Source of the DNA: Variovorax paradoxus
Lineage (GTDB): Bacteria; Pseudomonadota; Gammaproteobacteria; Burkholderiales; Burkholderiaceae_C
NCBI RefSeq assembly: GCF_902712855.1
Contig: NZ_LR743507.1
Span: forward strand, 792,001-856,000
DNA: 64,000 bases
Direction: 5' to 3'
In this document: positions 38,144 to 47,257 of the stretch, one piece after another
How the letters are laid out: every line of letters begins with the position of its first letter
Numbering within the stretch: position 1 is the first letter of the stretch
Position numbers and translations under genes: made by a program
The notes under the pieces: model-generated
Databases searched by the model: none
Told to the model about the DNA's origin: nothing
What the model saw: only the letters and a program-made list of their open reading frames with translations

Positions 38144-38599
38144 ATGTTGGATGTTTCCGCACCCCCCGTTTCCCCCGCGCTGCGGCGCGTGCTGTCGACT
38201 TGCGCGTGCGCGATCGGCGTGGCCGGCGCATTGGCCGCACTGCCTGCGCAGGCGCAAGGCGCCATGCCACCCTGGCAGGGCGCCGGCTCGGCGCGCTACG
38301 TGTGCGGCGGCATCGGCTCCGACGAATCGACGGCCATGCGGTCCGCCATGAAGGACCATCCGCTCGCCCTCCTGTTCGCGCGCGCCGACGGCGCCTACAT
38401 GGCCAACGTGGACGTGACGATCAAGGGCGGCGATGCCAACAACGCCGCCGCGCTGGCCTTTCGCGCCAACGGCCCGGTCTGCCTGGTCGACGTGCCCGCC
38501 GGGCGCTACGTGGTCGATGCCTCGGCACCGGGCGGCGCCGTGAAGAGCCAGACCGTGACGGTGGGCGGCGGCTCGAAGACGGCGGACTTCAGGTTCTAG
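38144..38599 (+). CDS. Exported protein of unknown function
   Basis: This 151-residue protein has a signal peptide (hydrophobic ACAIGVAGALAALPAQAQG, cleavage after AQA near residue 36). The mature part is a small beta-rich domain: RYVCGGIGSDESTAMR, then ANVDVTIKGGDANN and CLVDVPAGRYVVDASAPGGA. The end resembles carboxypeptidase-regulatory-like or PEGA-type beta-sandwiches. Two cysteines in the mature chain could form a disulfide. I chose ATG 38144 because AAGGAG lies upstream; ATG 38111 is less likely. Function not recognised. It converges with glutathione peroxidase. Confidence 0.7.
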   Translation: MLDVSAPPVSPALRRVLSTCACAIGVAGALAALPAQAQGAMPPWQGAGSARYVCGGIGSDESTAMRSAMKDHPLALLFARADGAYMANVDVTIKGGDANNAAALAFRANGPVCLVDVPAGRYVVDASAPGGAVKSQTVTVGGGSKTADFRF

Positions 38600-38618
38600 A
38601 AGGGCGCGCCGCCGTCGC

Positions 38619-39110
38619 TCAACCGGCGGCAGCCAGCGCGGCTTCCACGTCGCGCGCGAGCGAAGCGGGCGTGTCCAGCGGCGCGTAGCGCTTGAGCACC
38701 GTGCCGTCGCGGCCGATCAGGAACTTGGTGAAGTTCCACTTGATGGCGGTGCTGCCGAGCAGGCCCGGCTTTTCCTTCGTGAGCCACCGGTAGAGCGGCG
38801 CGGCGTTGGCGCCGTTGACGTCGATCTTCTCCATCATCGGAAAGCTGACGCCGTAGTTCTTCGTGCAGAAGGCGCCGATCTCCTCGTTGGTGCCGGGGTC
38901 CTGCGCGCCGAACTGGTTCGACGGAAAGCCCAGCACCGCGAGACCCTGGCCGGCGTACTTCTCGTGCAGCGCTTCCAGCCCCGCGAACTGCGGCGTGAAG
39001 CCGCACTTGCTGGCGGTGTTCACGATCAGCAGCACCTTGCCCTTGAAGGCGGAGAGCTTCACCGGCTTGCCGTCGATCTGGTTGGCCTCGAAGTCGTAGA
39101 CGGTGGTCAT
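38619..39110 (-). CDS. Glutathione peroxidase family protein
   Basis: This thiol peroxidase of 163 residues has catalytic Cys36 in NTASKCGFTPQ, Gln in FPSNQFGAQDPG, and Trp-Asn in IKWNFTKFLI. It reduces peroxides with thioredoxin or glutathione; family members with Cys instead of selenocysteine usually prefer thioredoxin. It follows the upstream EamA gene by 9 bases on the same strand and may be co-transcribed. Confidence 0.94.
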   Translation of the reverse strand: MTTVYDFEANQIDGKPVKLSAFKGKVLLIVNTASKCGFTPQFAGLEALHEKYAGQGLAVLGFPSNQFGAQDPGTNEEIGAFCTKNYGVSFPMMEKIDVNGANAAPLYRWLTKEKPGLLGSTAIKWNFTKFLIGRDGTVLKRYAPLDTPASLARDVEAALAAAG

Positions 39111-39119
39111 GGGGTGTCC

Positions 39120-40019
39120 TCAGTGAGCGGAAGTGGCGCTGGAGGAGCGATCATCGCCCCGCACGGTCGTTCGCGCAAACGCCGACCATACCGCGCCCAG
39201 CACGATCAGCGCAGCGCCTGCCAGGATGCGCGGCTCCATCGCGGCCGCGCCCAGCGCCACCGAGGAGACGCTCGCAAAGATCACCTCCGACAGCATGATC
39301 ACCGAGGTGGCGGTGGCTGCAAGTCGCGCTGCGCCGTACTGCAGGCACACGTTGGCGATCACGAAGCCCGTGCCCAGCAGTGCGGCCCAGCCGAGCCAGC
39401 CCGGCGACGCGAGCAGGGGCGAGTCGATGGCGCCGAGCGCCGTGCCCCCCAGCGCCGCGACGCCGGCCATGAAGGTGCAGCCGCAGAACATCGCCAGTGC
39501 GCGCGACTCGCCGGGCGCATGCCGCAGCCGGCGCAGCACGATGTTGGTCACCGCGAAACCGAAGCCCGCCGCCACGCCGAGCCAGTCGGGCAGGCTCGAC
39601 GGCACCGGCCAGTCGGTGCCCGGCGCCTTCAGCACCACCGCCACGCCGGTCAGTGCAAGCGCCACGCGCGCCAGGGCGCCGCCCGTGGGACGCTCGCCCA
39701 GCAGCAGCCAGCCCAGCAGCACGCTCCACAGCGGCATCAGGTAGAACAGCAGCACCACGCGCACCACGTCGCCCTGGGTCACGGCCCAGTTGAAGCCCAC
39801 GTTGGTGAAGCCGGCGGCCAGGCCCAGCAGCACCAGCATCGGGTTCGCCACGAAGCCTTTCCATGCATGGCGGCGCACCAGTCCCATCAGCACCGCGATG
39901 GCCAGGTAGATCAGGCAGGTGGTCCACAGCGGATGCAGCCCGTGGCTGGCGATCTGGCGGAATGGAAACCAGGAGACGCCCCAGACGAAGGCGTTCAGTA
40001 GCAGGGCGAGTGCTGGCAT
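39120..40019 (-). CDS. EamA/DMT superfamily transporter
   Basis: This 299-residue membrane protein has ten predicted helices in two EamA halves (LNAFVWGVSWFPFRQIAS; LLGTGFVIANVCLQYGAARL). DMT carriers of this size export amino acids, metabolites or drugs, and the substrate is not visible. The C-terminal tail is short, polar and Ser-rich. It runs into the peroxidase gene, and repeat copy C lies just upstream of its start. Confidence 0.87.
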   Translation of the reverse strand: MPALALLLNAFVWGVSWFPFRQIASHGLHPLWTTCLIYLAIAVLMGLVRRHAWKGFVANPMLVLLGLAAGFTNVGFNWAVTQGDVVRVVLLFYLMPLWSVLLGWLLLGERPTGGALARVALALTGVAVVLKAPGTDWPVPSSLPDWLGVAAGFGFAVTNIVLRRLRHAPGESRALAMFCGCTFMAGVAALGGTALGAIDSPLLASPGWLGWAALLGTGFVIANVCLQYGAARLAATATSVIMLSEVIFASVSSVALGAAAMEPRILAGAALIVLGAVWSAFARTTVRGDDRSSSATSAH

Positions 40020-40030
40020 GGGGACACGGG

Positions 40031-40128
40031 TTCTTCAAGGGACACCGGGGAACCGGCCTTGCCGGGCCTCCGGTGTCGCCCCCGGCGAGGGGATGGCGTC
40101 GCGACACGAAGTGCGCGAAGCCTGGGGG
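40031..40128 (+). repeat. Intergenic repeat copy C with hairpin
   Basis: The hairpin lies at 40041-40077: GACACC/GGTGTC outside, GGGG/CCTC inside, and CCGGC/GCCGG at the tip. Relative to copy B, the first outer pair changed from A-T to G-C on both sides, which keeps pairing. The right part has GCGACACGAAGTGCGCGAAG and CCTGGGGG. It ends 2 bases from the lplT stop, and reads as the 3' flank of that minus-strand gene. Confidence 0.8.
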
Positions 40129-40130
40129 CA

Positions 40131-41435
40131 TCAGTGATGTTTGTCGCTTCGGGCGATCGCAAGGAGGTGTTCGACTTCCTCGGGGTACTTCTTGAGGTTG
40201 TTCTCGTGCCAGCGCTTGATGAGCCACATGCAGCCCGCCACCACCAGGCCGAAGGCGCTGATGGCGCCGTAGGCCGACAGGCCCAGCCCGGTGCACACGC
40301 TGTAGAAGCCGCCCAGCAGCAGGATGCAGGCCTGCTCGTTGAAGTTCTGCACGGCGATGGAGCGGCCGGCGCCCATCAGGTTGTGGCCGCGGTGCTGCAG
40401 CAGCGCGTTCATCGGCACCACCAGGAAGCCGCCGAGGCCGCCCAGCAGGATCAGGAACGGCACCGCCAGCCACACGTTGCCGATGAAGTTCATGCAGATC
40501 ACCATCAGCCCCATCGCGATGCCCATGGGGATCACGCGCGTGGCCATGTCCAGGCGCATGCGCATCGAGGCGACCACCGCGCCCACGGCCGTGCCGATGG
40601 TCACGACGCCGGTCAGTGCCGAGGCCTGGGTCGTGTTGTAGCCCAGCGCCAGCGAGGCCCAGGCCAGCACGATGTACTTGAGGTTGCCGCCGGCGCCCCA
40701 GAACAGCGTGGTGGTGGCCAGCGAGATCTGGCCGAGGCGGTCGCGCCACAGGCGGGCGTTGCAGTGCCAGAAGTCGGGCAGCAGCGCCGCCACGTTGCGC
40801 ACCAGGCCATGCTCGGGGTTGGCGCGCAGCGGACGCATCTCGACGCCGGTGTGCGGGATGCGGGTGTTGAACCAGGCCGCCAGCGCGTAGACGAAGATCA
40901 GCACCGAGATCGCGGCTTCGGCCGGCGAGTCGATGCCGGTATCGATCAGCGGGAAGTCGAAGGACAGCAGCTTGCTGGACACCGCATGCCCCACCAGGGA
41001 GCCGCCGAGCACGATGCCCAGCAGGATCGACGCGATGGTCAGTCCCTCGATCCATCCGTTGGCCTTCACCAGCTGCGAGGCGGGCAGCAGCTCGGTCAGG
41101 ATGCCGTACTTGGCGGGCGAGTAGGCCGCGGCGCCCAGTCCCACGATGGAGTACGACAGCAGCGGGTGCGAGCCGAACAGCATCATCAGGCAGCCAACCA
41201 CCTTGATGGCATTGCTGATGAACATCACCTTGCCCTTGGGCAGGGCGTCGGCGAAGGCGCCGACCAGCGGGGCCAGCACCACGTAGAACACCGCGAAGAT
41301 CGGCACCAGCGCCGCGCGCTGCCATTCGGGCGCGCCCGAACTTCGCATGAGATCGACGGCAACAACGAAGAGCGCTTGGTCGGCCAGTGACGAAAAGAAC
41401 TGGGCCGACATGATCGTGTAGAAACCGCGCTTCAT
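40131..41435 (-). CDS. lplT: LplT-like lysophospholipid transporter (MFS)
   Basis: This 434-residue MFS carrier resembles LplT, which flips lysophospholipids inward across the inner membrane for re-acylation. Twelve helices are predicted, with the family start MKRGFYTIMSAQFFSSLADQ and motifs GAFADALPKGKVMFISNAIK and AAYSPAKYGILTEL. In enterobacteria it pairs with acyltransferase aas, which is absent here. It is divergent from alr across ~180 bases, and repeat copy C follows its stop directly. Confidence 0.88.
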   Translation of the reverse strand: MKRGFYTIMSAQFFSSLADQALFVVAVDLMRSSGAPEWQRAALVPIFAVFYVVLAPLVGAFADALPKGKVMFISNAIKVVGCLMMLFGSHPLLSYSIVGLGAAAYSPAKYGILTELLPASQLVKANGWIEGLTIASILLGIVLGGSLVGHAVSSKLLSFDFPLIDTGIDSPAEAAISVLIFVYALAAWFNTRIPHTGVEMRPLRANPEHGLVRNVAALLPDFWHCNARLWRDRLGQISLATTTLFWGAGGNLKYIVLAWASLALGYNTTQASALTGVVTIGTAVGAVVASMRMRLDMATRVIPMGIAMGLMVICMNFIGNVWLAVPFLILLGGLGGFLVVPMNALLQHRGHNLMGAGRSIAVQNFNEQACILLLGGFYSVCTGLGLSAYGAISAFGLVVAGCMWLIKRWHENNLKKYPEEVEHLLAIARSDKHH

Positions 41436-41615
41436 CGATGGGCTGGCTGGCCAGAGGGTCTGCTGGCGGTAGTGAAAAAGTGTCGCGTGGTGGGCGAATG
41501 GGCGGTTATAGCACGGGGGTGCGACGCCGAAATAGGCAGCCCCACGGTGTTCGACCCCATTCCCGAAGATGCTAAAACGTGGTCTGCATTCTTCCCGACC
41601 CTTCGCAGAGTCCCC

Positions 41616-42716
41616 ATGCCGCGCCCCATTCTCGCCACCGTTCACACCGATGCCCTGCGCCACAACCTCGACCGGGTGCGCCGCTCGGCCCTCGAAGCCC
41701 GCGTCTGGGCGGTCGTGAAAGCCAATGCCTACGGCCACGGCATCGAGCGCGTCTATGAGGGATTGCGTGGTGCCGACGGCTTCGCGCTGCTCGACCTGGC
41801 CGAGGCGGAGCGCGTGCGTGCGCTCGGCTGGCGCGGCCCGGTGCTGCTGCTCGAAGGCGTGTTCGACGCGCGCGATCTCGAACTGTGCTCGCGGCTCGAC
41901 CTCTGGCACGCGGTGCACTGCGACGAGCAGATCGACATGCTCGCCGCCCACAAGACGCTGAAGCCGCAGCGCGTGTTCCTCAAGATGAACTCGGGCATGA
42001 ACCGCCTGGGCTTCACGCCCGAGCGCTTCGGCTCGGCCTGGACCCGCCTCAACGCGCTGCCCCAGGTCGACGAGATCTCGCTCATGACCCACTTCAGCGA
42101 CGCCGACGGCACGCGCGGCATCGCCCACCAGCTCGAGGTCTTCGAGCGCGTCACGCGCGACCTGCCGGGCGAGCGGTCCATTGCCAACAGCGCCGCGACC
42201 CTGCGCCACGCCGACACCACGCGTGGCGACTGGGTGCGCCCCGGCATCGTGCTGTACGGCAGCGCCCCCGACTTCCCCGAGCACGACGCGGCGCACTGGC
42301 AGCTGCAGCCGACCATGACGCTGTCGACCCAGCTCATTTCGGTGCAGACGCTGAAGGCCGGCGACACCATCGGCTACGGCTCCAGCTTCACGGCCGAGGG
42401 GCCGCTCACCATCGGCGTCGCGGCGGTCGGCTACGGTGACGGCTACCCGCGCCACTGCAACACCGGCACGCCGGTGCTGGTGAACGGCGTGCGCACCCGC
42501 ATGGTCGGGCGCGTGAGCATGGACATGATCACCGTCGACCTCACCGGCGTGCCCGACGCCGGGTTCGGCAGCGAGGTCACGCTGTGGGGCCGGTCCGCGA
42601 AGACCGGGGCGGTGCTGCCCATCGACGACGTCGCACGCGCGGCGGGCACCGTCGGCTACGAACTCATGTGCGCCGTGGCGCCCCGCGTGAACTTCGCGCC
42701 CGCCGACGGGCAATGA
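41616..42716 (+). CDS. alr: Alanine racemase
   Basis: Alanine racemase makes D-alanine for peptidoglycan using PLP. The 366-residue protein has the PLP lysine Lys35 in WAVVKANAYGHG and the catalytic-tyrosine region GYGSSFTAEGPLTIGVAAVG, followed by the GYGDGYPRH segment. Length is normal. The ATG at 41616 is reached from the divergent lplT/alr promoter region. In many betaproteobacteria alr is next to radA, but here two uncharacterised genes follow, the first with a 4-base ATGA overlap. Confidence 0.95.
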   Translation: MPRPILATVHTDALRHNLDRVRRSALEARVWAVVKANAYGHGIERVYEGLRGADGFALLDLAEAERVRALGWRGPVLLLEGVFDARDLELCSRLDLWHAVHCDEQIDMLAAHKTLKPQRVFLKMNSGMNRLGFTPERFGSAWTRLNALPQVDEISLMTHFSDADGTRGIAHQLEVFERVTRDLPGERSIANSAATLRHADTTRGDWVRPGIVLYGSAPDFPEHDAAHWQLQPTMTLSTQLISVQTLKAGDTIGYGSSFTAEGPLTIGVAAVGYGDGYPRHCNTGTPVLVNGVRTRMVGRVSMDMITVDLTGVPDAGFGSEVTLWGRSAKTGAVLPIDDVARAAGTVGYELMCAVAPRVNFAPADGQ

Positions 42717-43486
42717 AGGTCCTGTCCAACTGGCGCTCCGTGCGCCTGTGGGAAACCCGGGTCGAACGCGACCTGCACCGCAAATACAGCCTGCGCACGC
42801 ACGGCATCCTGATCGGCAGCTTCACGCTGCTGCTCATGTGGTGCGTGTCGGCGCTGCAGATGCACCTGCTGCACGTCGACTCGCTGGCGGTGCGCTACTT
42901 CCTCACGCTGGGCGTGGGCTACGTCGGCTACCTGCTGGTGCTGCGCTGGTGGGCCCGGCGGCTGGTGGAAGGGCGCGAGCTGAACGTCGACATCGACGCG
43001 CCCGACCTCGATATCGGCGGGGGACGTGGCAGCGGCAGCTCGCACGGCCACGCGAACCTCGGAGGTGGCGGTAGCGGTGGCGGCAGCAGCGGCAGCCGCA
43101 GCGGCAGCGGTCTTTCCGATGTCGCCAGCGGCGCGCTGGACGTGGCGGGCTCCTCCGACGAGGGCGCCGTCATCGTGGTGCCGGTGGTCGCCATCTTCCT
43201 GATCTGCACGGCGGTGGTGCTCGGCGCAGGTTCCCTGGTGCTGCTGTATTTCAGCTGGGACGCGCTGCTGGCCGTGGCGATCGAGGTGGCCTTCTCCTAT
43301 GTGTCGGCCCGCGCGGCGGTGCGCGTGGCGCGCGAAGGCTGGCTCATGGCGGCGGTGCGGCTCACCTGGAAGCCGCTGCTGGGCGCCGTGGTCTGCGCGG
43401 TGGCGCTGGGCGCGCTGCTCGACCACTTCATGCCGCAGGTCAACTCGCTGCCGGAGGCGGTGCGGGTGCTGATGAAGACGCACTGA
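42713..43486 (+). CDS. Multi-pass membrane protein of unknown function
   Basis: This 257-residue protein is not recognised. Helices are predicted at about 32-50 (THGILIGSFTLLLMWCVSAL), 60-78, 150-180 and 215-235. Between the second and third helix lies a Gly/Ser/His-rich loop (GGGRGSGSSHGHANLGGGGS and its continuation) that is unlike the rest of the protein and probably disordered. It overlaps the alr stop as ATGA, so it is translated with alr and may have a cell-envelope role. That link is inference. Confidence 0.72.
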   Translation: MKVLSNWRSVRLWETRVERDLHRKYSLRTHGILIGSFTLLLMWCVSALQMHLLHVDSLAVRYFLTLGVGYVGYLLVLRWWARRLVEGRELNVDIDAPDLDIGGGRGSGSSHGHANLGGGGSGGGSSGSRSGSGLSDVASGALDVAGSSDEGAVIVVPVVAIFLICTAVVLGAGSLVLLYFSWDALLAVAIEVAFSYVSARAAVRVAREGWLMAAVRLTWKPLLGAVVCAVALGALLDHFMPQVNSLPEAVRVLMKTH

Positions 43487-43497
43487 GCGGGCTGCGC

Positions 43498-44115
43498 ATG
43501 TCGAGCGACGCCAGGAAATACCTGCAGGCGCTGGGCGCCGGGCTCGCCGAAGCCCTGGGGCCGGGCTACCGCTTCCACAAGTCCGCGCTCGAGCTGCGCG
43601 CGGCCACCGATGCGGGCGAGAACCTCGTCACCCTGGGCGGCGCAATGCGCCACTCGCCGCTGGTCGACGTCGCCTTCCATTTCGGCTGCAGCTATGGCGC
43701 CGCGAAGGCCGTGGCCAAGCAGCTCGGGTTGCAGGCCGGCCCGCACATCGTGCAGTACTCGCTCAACCGCGCGTCCATGAAGGGCCTGCCGATGTCCGGG
43801 CCGGGCCGCGGGAGCTGGAGCGTGCACATCGGCACGCCGCCGGACGCCACCCTGTTGACCGAGATCGCCACGGCGATCCGCGGCATGGCCGGGCCCTTCT
43901 TCGAGCGCTTCGCGGGCATGGCGGCCGCCAGGGACGCGGTGGCCGCGGACGACAGCTGGTGCCTGGGCGGCAGGATGCAGTGGCGCAGCGTGCTGGCGCT
44001 CGACGCCGCGCTGGGCGAGCTCGATCACTTCAGGGCGTGGGCTGCGCGGCTGGACCCGCTCAACGCGCAGGAAGCGCACGGCCTGCTGCTGCGCGCCGAA
44101 GCCTTGCGCGGCTGA
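43498..44115 (+). CDS. Uncharacterised soluble protein
   Basis: This 205-residue protein has no signal peptide or membrane segment. The middle has a beta-rich block (KSALELRAATDAGENLVTLG, then VDVAFHFGCSYGAAKAVAKQ) and the C-terminus is helical (LDPLNAQEAHGLLLRAEALR). I recognise no catalytic motif. It lies 11 bases after the membrane-protein gene and converges with a LysR gene 7 bases away. Coding is supported by start position, length and codon use matching its neighbours. Confidence 0.68.
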   Translation: MSSDARKYLQALGAGLAEALGPGYRFHKSALELRAATDAGENLVTLGGAMRHSPLVDVAFHFGCSYGAAKAVAKQLGLQAGPHIVQYSLNRASMKGLPMSGPGRGSWSVHIGTPPDATLLTEIATAIRGMAGPFFERFAGMAAARDAVAADDSWCLGGRMQWRSVLALDAALGELDHFRAWAARLDPLNAQEAHGLLLRAEALRG

Positions 44116-44122
44116 ACGCGGC

Positions 44123-45040
44123 TCAGCCTTCGGCCAGCGCCTCGCGCAGGTGATCGACCAGCACCTGGCACTTCGGTGCGGTGAATCGGTTCGGCGGGTA
44201 CAGGATGTACGCGTGGCCCTGGTAGTTGCCCTGGAACTCCCAGTCTGCGAGCACGCGCGCCAGGCGGCCCGCTTCGAGTGCCTCGCGCGCGATGAAGGCC
44301 GGCACGCAGGCCACGCCCAGGCCGGCCAGCGCGGCCTCGAGCCGCACCTCGCTGTGGTTGGAGACGTAGCGCCCGCGCACCACGACCTCGGCCGGTTCCG
44401 CGCCGTCCTTCCTGAACCGCCAGTGGTTGTCGCGCTCGTGCTCGCCCAGCGACAGGCAGCTGTGGCCGCGCAGGTCGTCCGGATGCGCGATGGCCGCGTG
44501 CCGCGCCAGGTACGCCGGCGTGGCGCACAGGATGTGCGCCACCGCCATCAGCCGCCGGGCCACCAGCCCCTCGGGCGGCTTGGTGGTCAGCCGCACCACC
44601 AGGTCGACGCCTTCGCGGATCGGGTCGATGTCGCGGTCGGCCACCACCAGCTGCACGTCGACGTCGGGATAGCGCCGCAGGAACTCCAGGATGTGCGGAT
44701 GCAGCACGCGCCGCGCGAAGGCCTTCGGCGCGCTGATGCGCACCAGCCCGCTGGGCTTGCTCGCGAACTGCTCGCCGACCTCCATCGCGCCCTGGGCCGC
44801 GAGCACCAGCTCGCGGCACCGTGCGAAGGCCTCGGCGCCGGCCTCGGTCAGGCGCAACTGGCGCGTGGTGCGCTGCAGCAGTTGCACGCCGATTTCCTTC
44901 TCCAGCCGTTTCACCTGCCGGCTCGCGGCCGACGGCGTCATGCCCAGCAGGTCGGCCGCGGCCGAGAAGCTGCCGAGTTCGGCGACCCGCAGGAAGGTCA
45001 CCATCTCCGGCAGCACTTTGAGAAATGAATTCGTTCCCAC
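44123..45040 (-). CDS. LysR-type regulator
   Basis: This 305-residue regulator has an N-terminal helix-turn-helix (FSAAADLLGMTPSAASRQVK, about 23-45) and a LysR binding domain of the CrgA-like type (FARRVLHPHILEFLRRYPDV; then RDIDPIREGVDLVVR). The GTG at 45040 places the DNA-binding domain at the usual distance; an in-frame ATG at 45097 would add 19 residues that look like leader sequence. It is divergent from an EamA exporter gene, the classic arrangement for a LysR regulator and its target. Confidence 0.88.
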   Translation of the reverse strand: MGTNSFLKVLPEMVTFLRVAELGSFSAAADLLGMTPSAASRQVKRLEKEIGVQLLQRTTRQLRLTEAGAEAFARCRELVLAAQGAMEVGEQFASKPSGLVRISAPKAFARRVLHPHILEFLRRYPDVDVQLVVADRDIDPIREGVDLVVRLTTKPPEGLVARRLMAVAHILCATPAYLARHAAIAHPDDLRGHSCLSLGEHERDNHWRFRKDGAEPAEVVVRGRYVSNHSEVRLEAALAGLGVACVPAFIAREALEAGRLARVLADWEFQGNYQGHAYILYPPNRFTAPKCQVLVDHLREALAEG

Positions 45041-45136
45041 GACGCAATAGTCCTGTTCCGGCCGATGGCTGTGCGGCCCGGGTGATGCCCCGAACAATCC
45101 GTGCCTTGTTGTTTGTTCGTGAAGCGGGTCGACAGT

Positions 45137-46090
45137 ATGAAGTCAGGAAAGCGGGCCGGCATCGGCATGGCCGAACTCATGCTGCTGCTGGTGGCGGCGG
45201 TGTGGGGCGGCAGCTATGCCGTGGCCCGGCAGGCGACGCAGCAGCTGCCGGTGCTGGAGTTCATCGCGCTGCGCTTCGGGCTGACCTTCGTCGTGTTGCT
45301 GCCCGCGCTCGGGCCGCTGTTCAGGGATGCGGGGTGGCGCCAGGGGCTCGCCGCGGGCGGCCTGCTGGGTGCCAACCTGCTGGCCATCTTCGTGTGCGAG
45401 ACCTTCGGCGTGTCGCTCACCAGCGCGAGCAATGCCGCCTTCCTCATCAGCCTGTGCGTCGCGATCACGCCGTTCGCCGAATGGTGGCTGCTGGGACAGC
45501 GGCCGGCGCGGCGCGTGTTCTGGGCCGCGGGCCTGTCGGCGGCAGGCGCGGCGATGCTGTCGGCCACCTCACCGGCGGCGCTGTCGATGGGCTGGGGCGA
45601 TGCGCTGATGGTGGTTGCGGCCGTGCTGCGCGCGGTGATGGTCTGCATGACGCGCCGGCTGGCGGGGCGGCACACGCTGCCGGCGCTGACGCTGACCGCC
45701 GTGCAGTCGGGCGTGATGGCGCTCGGCGCGGCCGCGATCGCGCTGGTGGCCTCGCCCTGGGGTGGCGCCTGGCACCTGCCGCCCGCCACCGCATCGTTCT
45801 GGTGGGGCATGGCCTACCTCGTGCTGCTGTGCACCGTGTTCGCCTTCTTCGCGCAGAACCATGCGGCCTCGCGCTCCAGCCCGAGCCGGGTGTCGCTGCT
45901 GATGGGCAGCGAGCCGGTATTCGGCGCGCTGATCGCGGTGTACGGTTTCGGCGAGCGCATCGGGCCGTGGGGCTGGGCCGGCGGCCTGCTGATCGTGGCG
46001 GCCGCATGGTGGGTGACGCTGCCGCCGCGCGAACGATCGAGCAGGAATCCGGGCGTCCCGCGCATGGAGGTTCCGGTCCGCTCTCCCTAG
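45137..46090 (+). CDS. EamA/DMT superfamily exporter
   Basis: This 317-residue transporter has ten predicted helices in two EamA repeats (LLLVAAVWGGSYAVARQATQ near the start; LLMGSEPVFGALIAVYGFGE near the end). The substrate is unknown. The ATG at 45137 follows a GTG at 45101 in frame, which I consider less likely because the extra residues are not membrane-like. It is divergent from the LysR gene, which probably controls it, and is followed by a serine hydrolase gene after 9 bases. Confidence 0.87.
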   Translation: MKSGKRAGIGMAELMLLLVAAVWGGSYAVARQATQQLPVLEFIALRFGLTFVVLLPALGPLFRDAGWRQGLAAGGLLGANLLAIFVCETFGVSLTSASNAAFLISLCVAITPFAEWWLLGQRPARRVFWAAGLSAAGAAMLSATSPAALSMGWGDALMVVAAVLRAVMVCMTRRLAGRHTLPALTLTAVQSGVMALGAAAIALVASPWGGAWHLPPATASFWWGMAYLVLLCTVFAFFAQNHAASRSSPSRVSLLMGSEPVFGALIAVYGFGERIGPWGWAGGLLIVAAAWWVTLPPRERSSRNPGVPRMEVPVRSP

Positions 46091-46099
46091 ACTAGGGCC

Positions 46100-47227
46100 A
46101 TGGACCAACCGACCGAAGCAGAACTTCCCCCCGCCGACCACGGCAACTGGCACATCCGGCCCCACAGCACCTGGGCCTTCCAGCATGTGCGCGAGATCGT
46201 GCCCGTGGCCGACATCGCCAACGACGCCGCCCGCGCGGCGCCTTTTCCCACCGGACTCGCAGGGCTCGATCTCGCGGAACTCCAGCAGCTCACCCGCACC
46301 GACGCCCTCGTCGTGATGCACAAGGGCCGCGTGGTGCACGAGTTCTACGACGGCGGCATGACCGCGCACACGCCGCACATCCTCATGTCGGCGACCAAGT
46401 CCGTCGTGGGGCTCGTGGCCGGCACGCTGCATGGCGCGGGCCTGCTCGACGTCGACTCTCCGCTGTCCGACACCGTGCCCGAACTCGCCCGCACCGCCTT
46501 CGAAGGCGCGACCGTGCGGCACCTGCTCGACATGCGCACCGGCGTCGTCATGGACCCGCAGGCGCTCGAGGCCTACCGCGCCGCCACCGGGTGGGATCCG
46601 CTGCCGCCCGGCGCGCCGCCGCCGGACCTGCGCCGCTTCTTCGAGACCACCACCGCCACGCACGAGCCGCACGGCGGGCCGTTCAGGTACACCTCGGCCA
46701 ACACCGACCTGCTGGGGCTCGTCATGGAGCGCGTGGCGGGCCAGCCCTTTGCCACGATCGCCAGCGAGCGCCTGTGGGCACCGATGGGCGCCGAAGACCC
46801 GGCGTACATCACCGTCGACGCCAGGGGCGCGGCCCGCTGCACCGGCGGCCTATGCGCCACCGCGCGCGATCTGGCGCGCGTGGGCTGGATGGTGCTGCAG
46901 CAGGGCCATGCCGCCGACGGCCGTGTCGTGGTGCCGGCCGGCTGGATCGACGACACCTGGCACGGCGGCGACGCCGAGGCCTGGCGCCAGGGCGAGTTCG
47001 CCGCCGGGTTCGCCGGCATGGCGATGCGCTACCGCAGCGGCTGGTACGTGGTCGACGACGCGCCCGGCATGCTCTTCGCCATGGGCATCCACGGGCAGCA
47101 CCTGTTCGTCGATCCGCGCAGCGAGCTGGTCATTGCCAAGCTGTCGTCGCAGAACCAGCCGATCGACGCCATTGCGACGGCGCGCACGCTGCGTGCGGTT
47201 GGCGCCATCCGGCGCGCGCTGGCCTGA
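46100..47227 (+). CDS. Serine hydrolase, class C beta-lactamase fold
   Basis: This 375-residue protein has the penicillin-binding-like fold of esterases and class C beta-lactamases. The SxxK motif is SATK with Ser97 and Lys100. The tyrosine motif is in FRYTSANTDLLGLVMERVAG. A third motif (HGQHLFVDPRS, His-Gln-His) is close to the end. There is no signal peptide, so it is probably a cytoplasmic esterase or amidase (6-aminohexanoate hydrolase-like) rather than an antibiotic resistance enzyme. It lies 9 bases after the EamA gene. Confidence 0.85.
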   Translation: MDQPTEAELPPADHGNWHIRPHSTWAFQHVREIVPVADIANDAARAAPFPTGLAGLDLAELQQLTRTDALVVMHKGRVVHEFYDGGMTAHTPHILMSATKSVVGLVAGTLHGAGLLDVDSPLSDTVPELARTAFEGATVRHLLDMRTGVVMDPQALEAYRAATGWDPLPPGAPPPDLRRFFETTTATHEPHGGPFRYTSANTDLLGLVMERVAGQPFATIASERLWAPMGAEDPAYITVDARGAARCTGGLCATARDLARVGWMVLQQGHAADGRVVVPAGWIDDTWHGGDAEAWRQGEFAAGFAGMAMRYRSGWYVVDDAPGMLFAMGIHGQHLFVDPRSELVIAKLSSQNQPIDAIATARTLRAVGAIRRALA

Positions 47228-47257
47228 CGCTGCCGCGCCGGCGCAGCGCCGCGGGTC

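Noticed and set aside
46100..47227. Antibiotic-resistance beta-lactamase
   Set aside because: The fold and SxxK motif fit, but there is no export signal, and motifs outside SxxK are closer to esterases of the 6-aminohexanoate hydrolase type.
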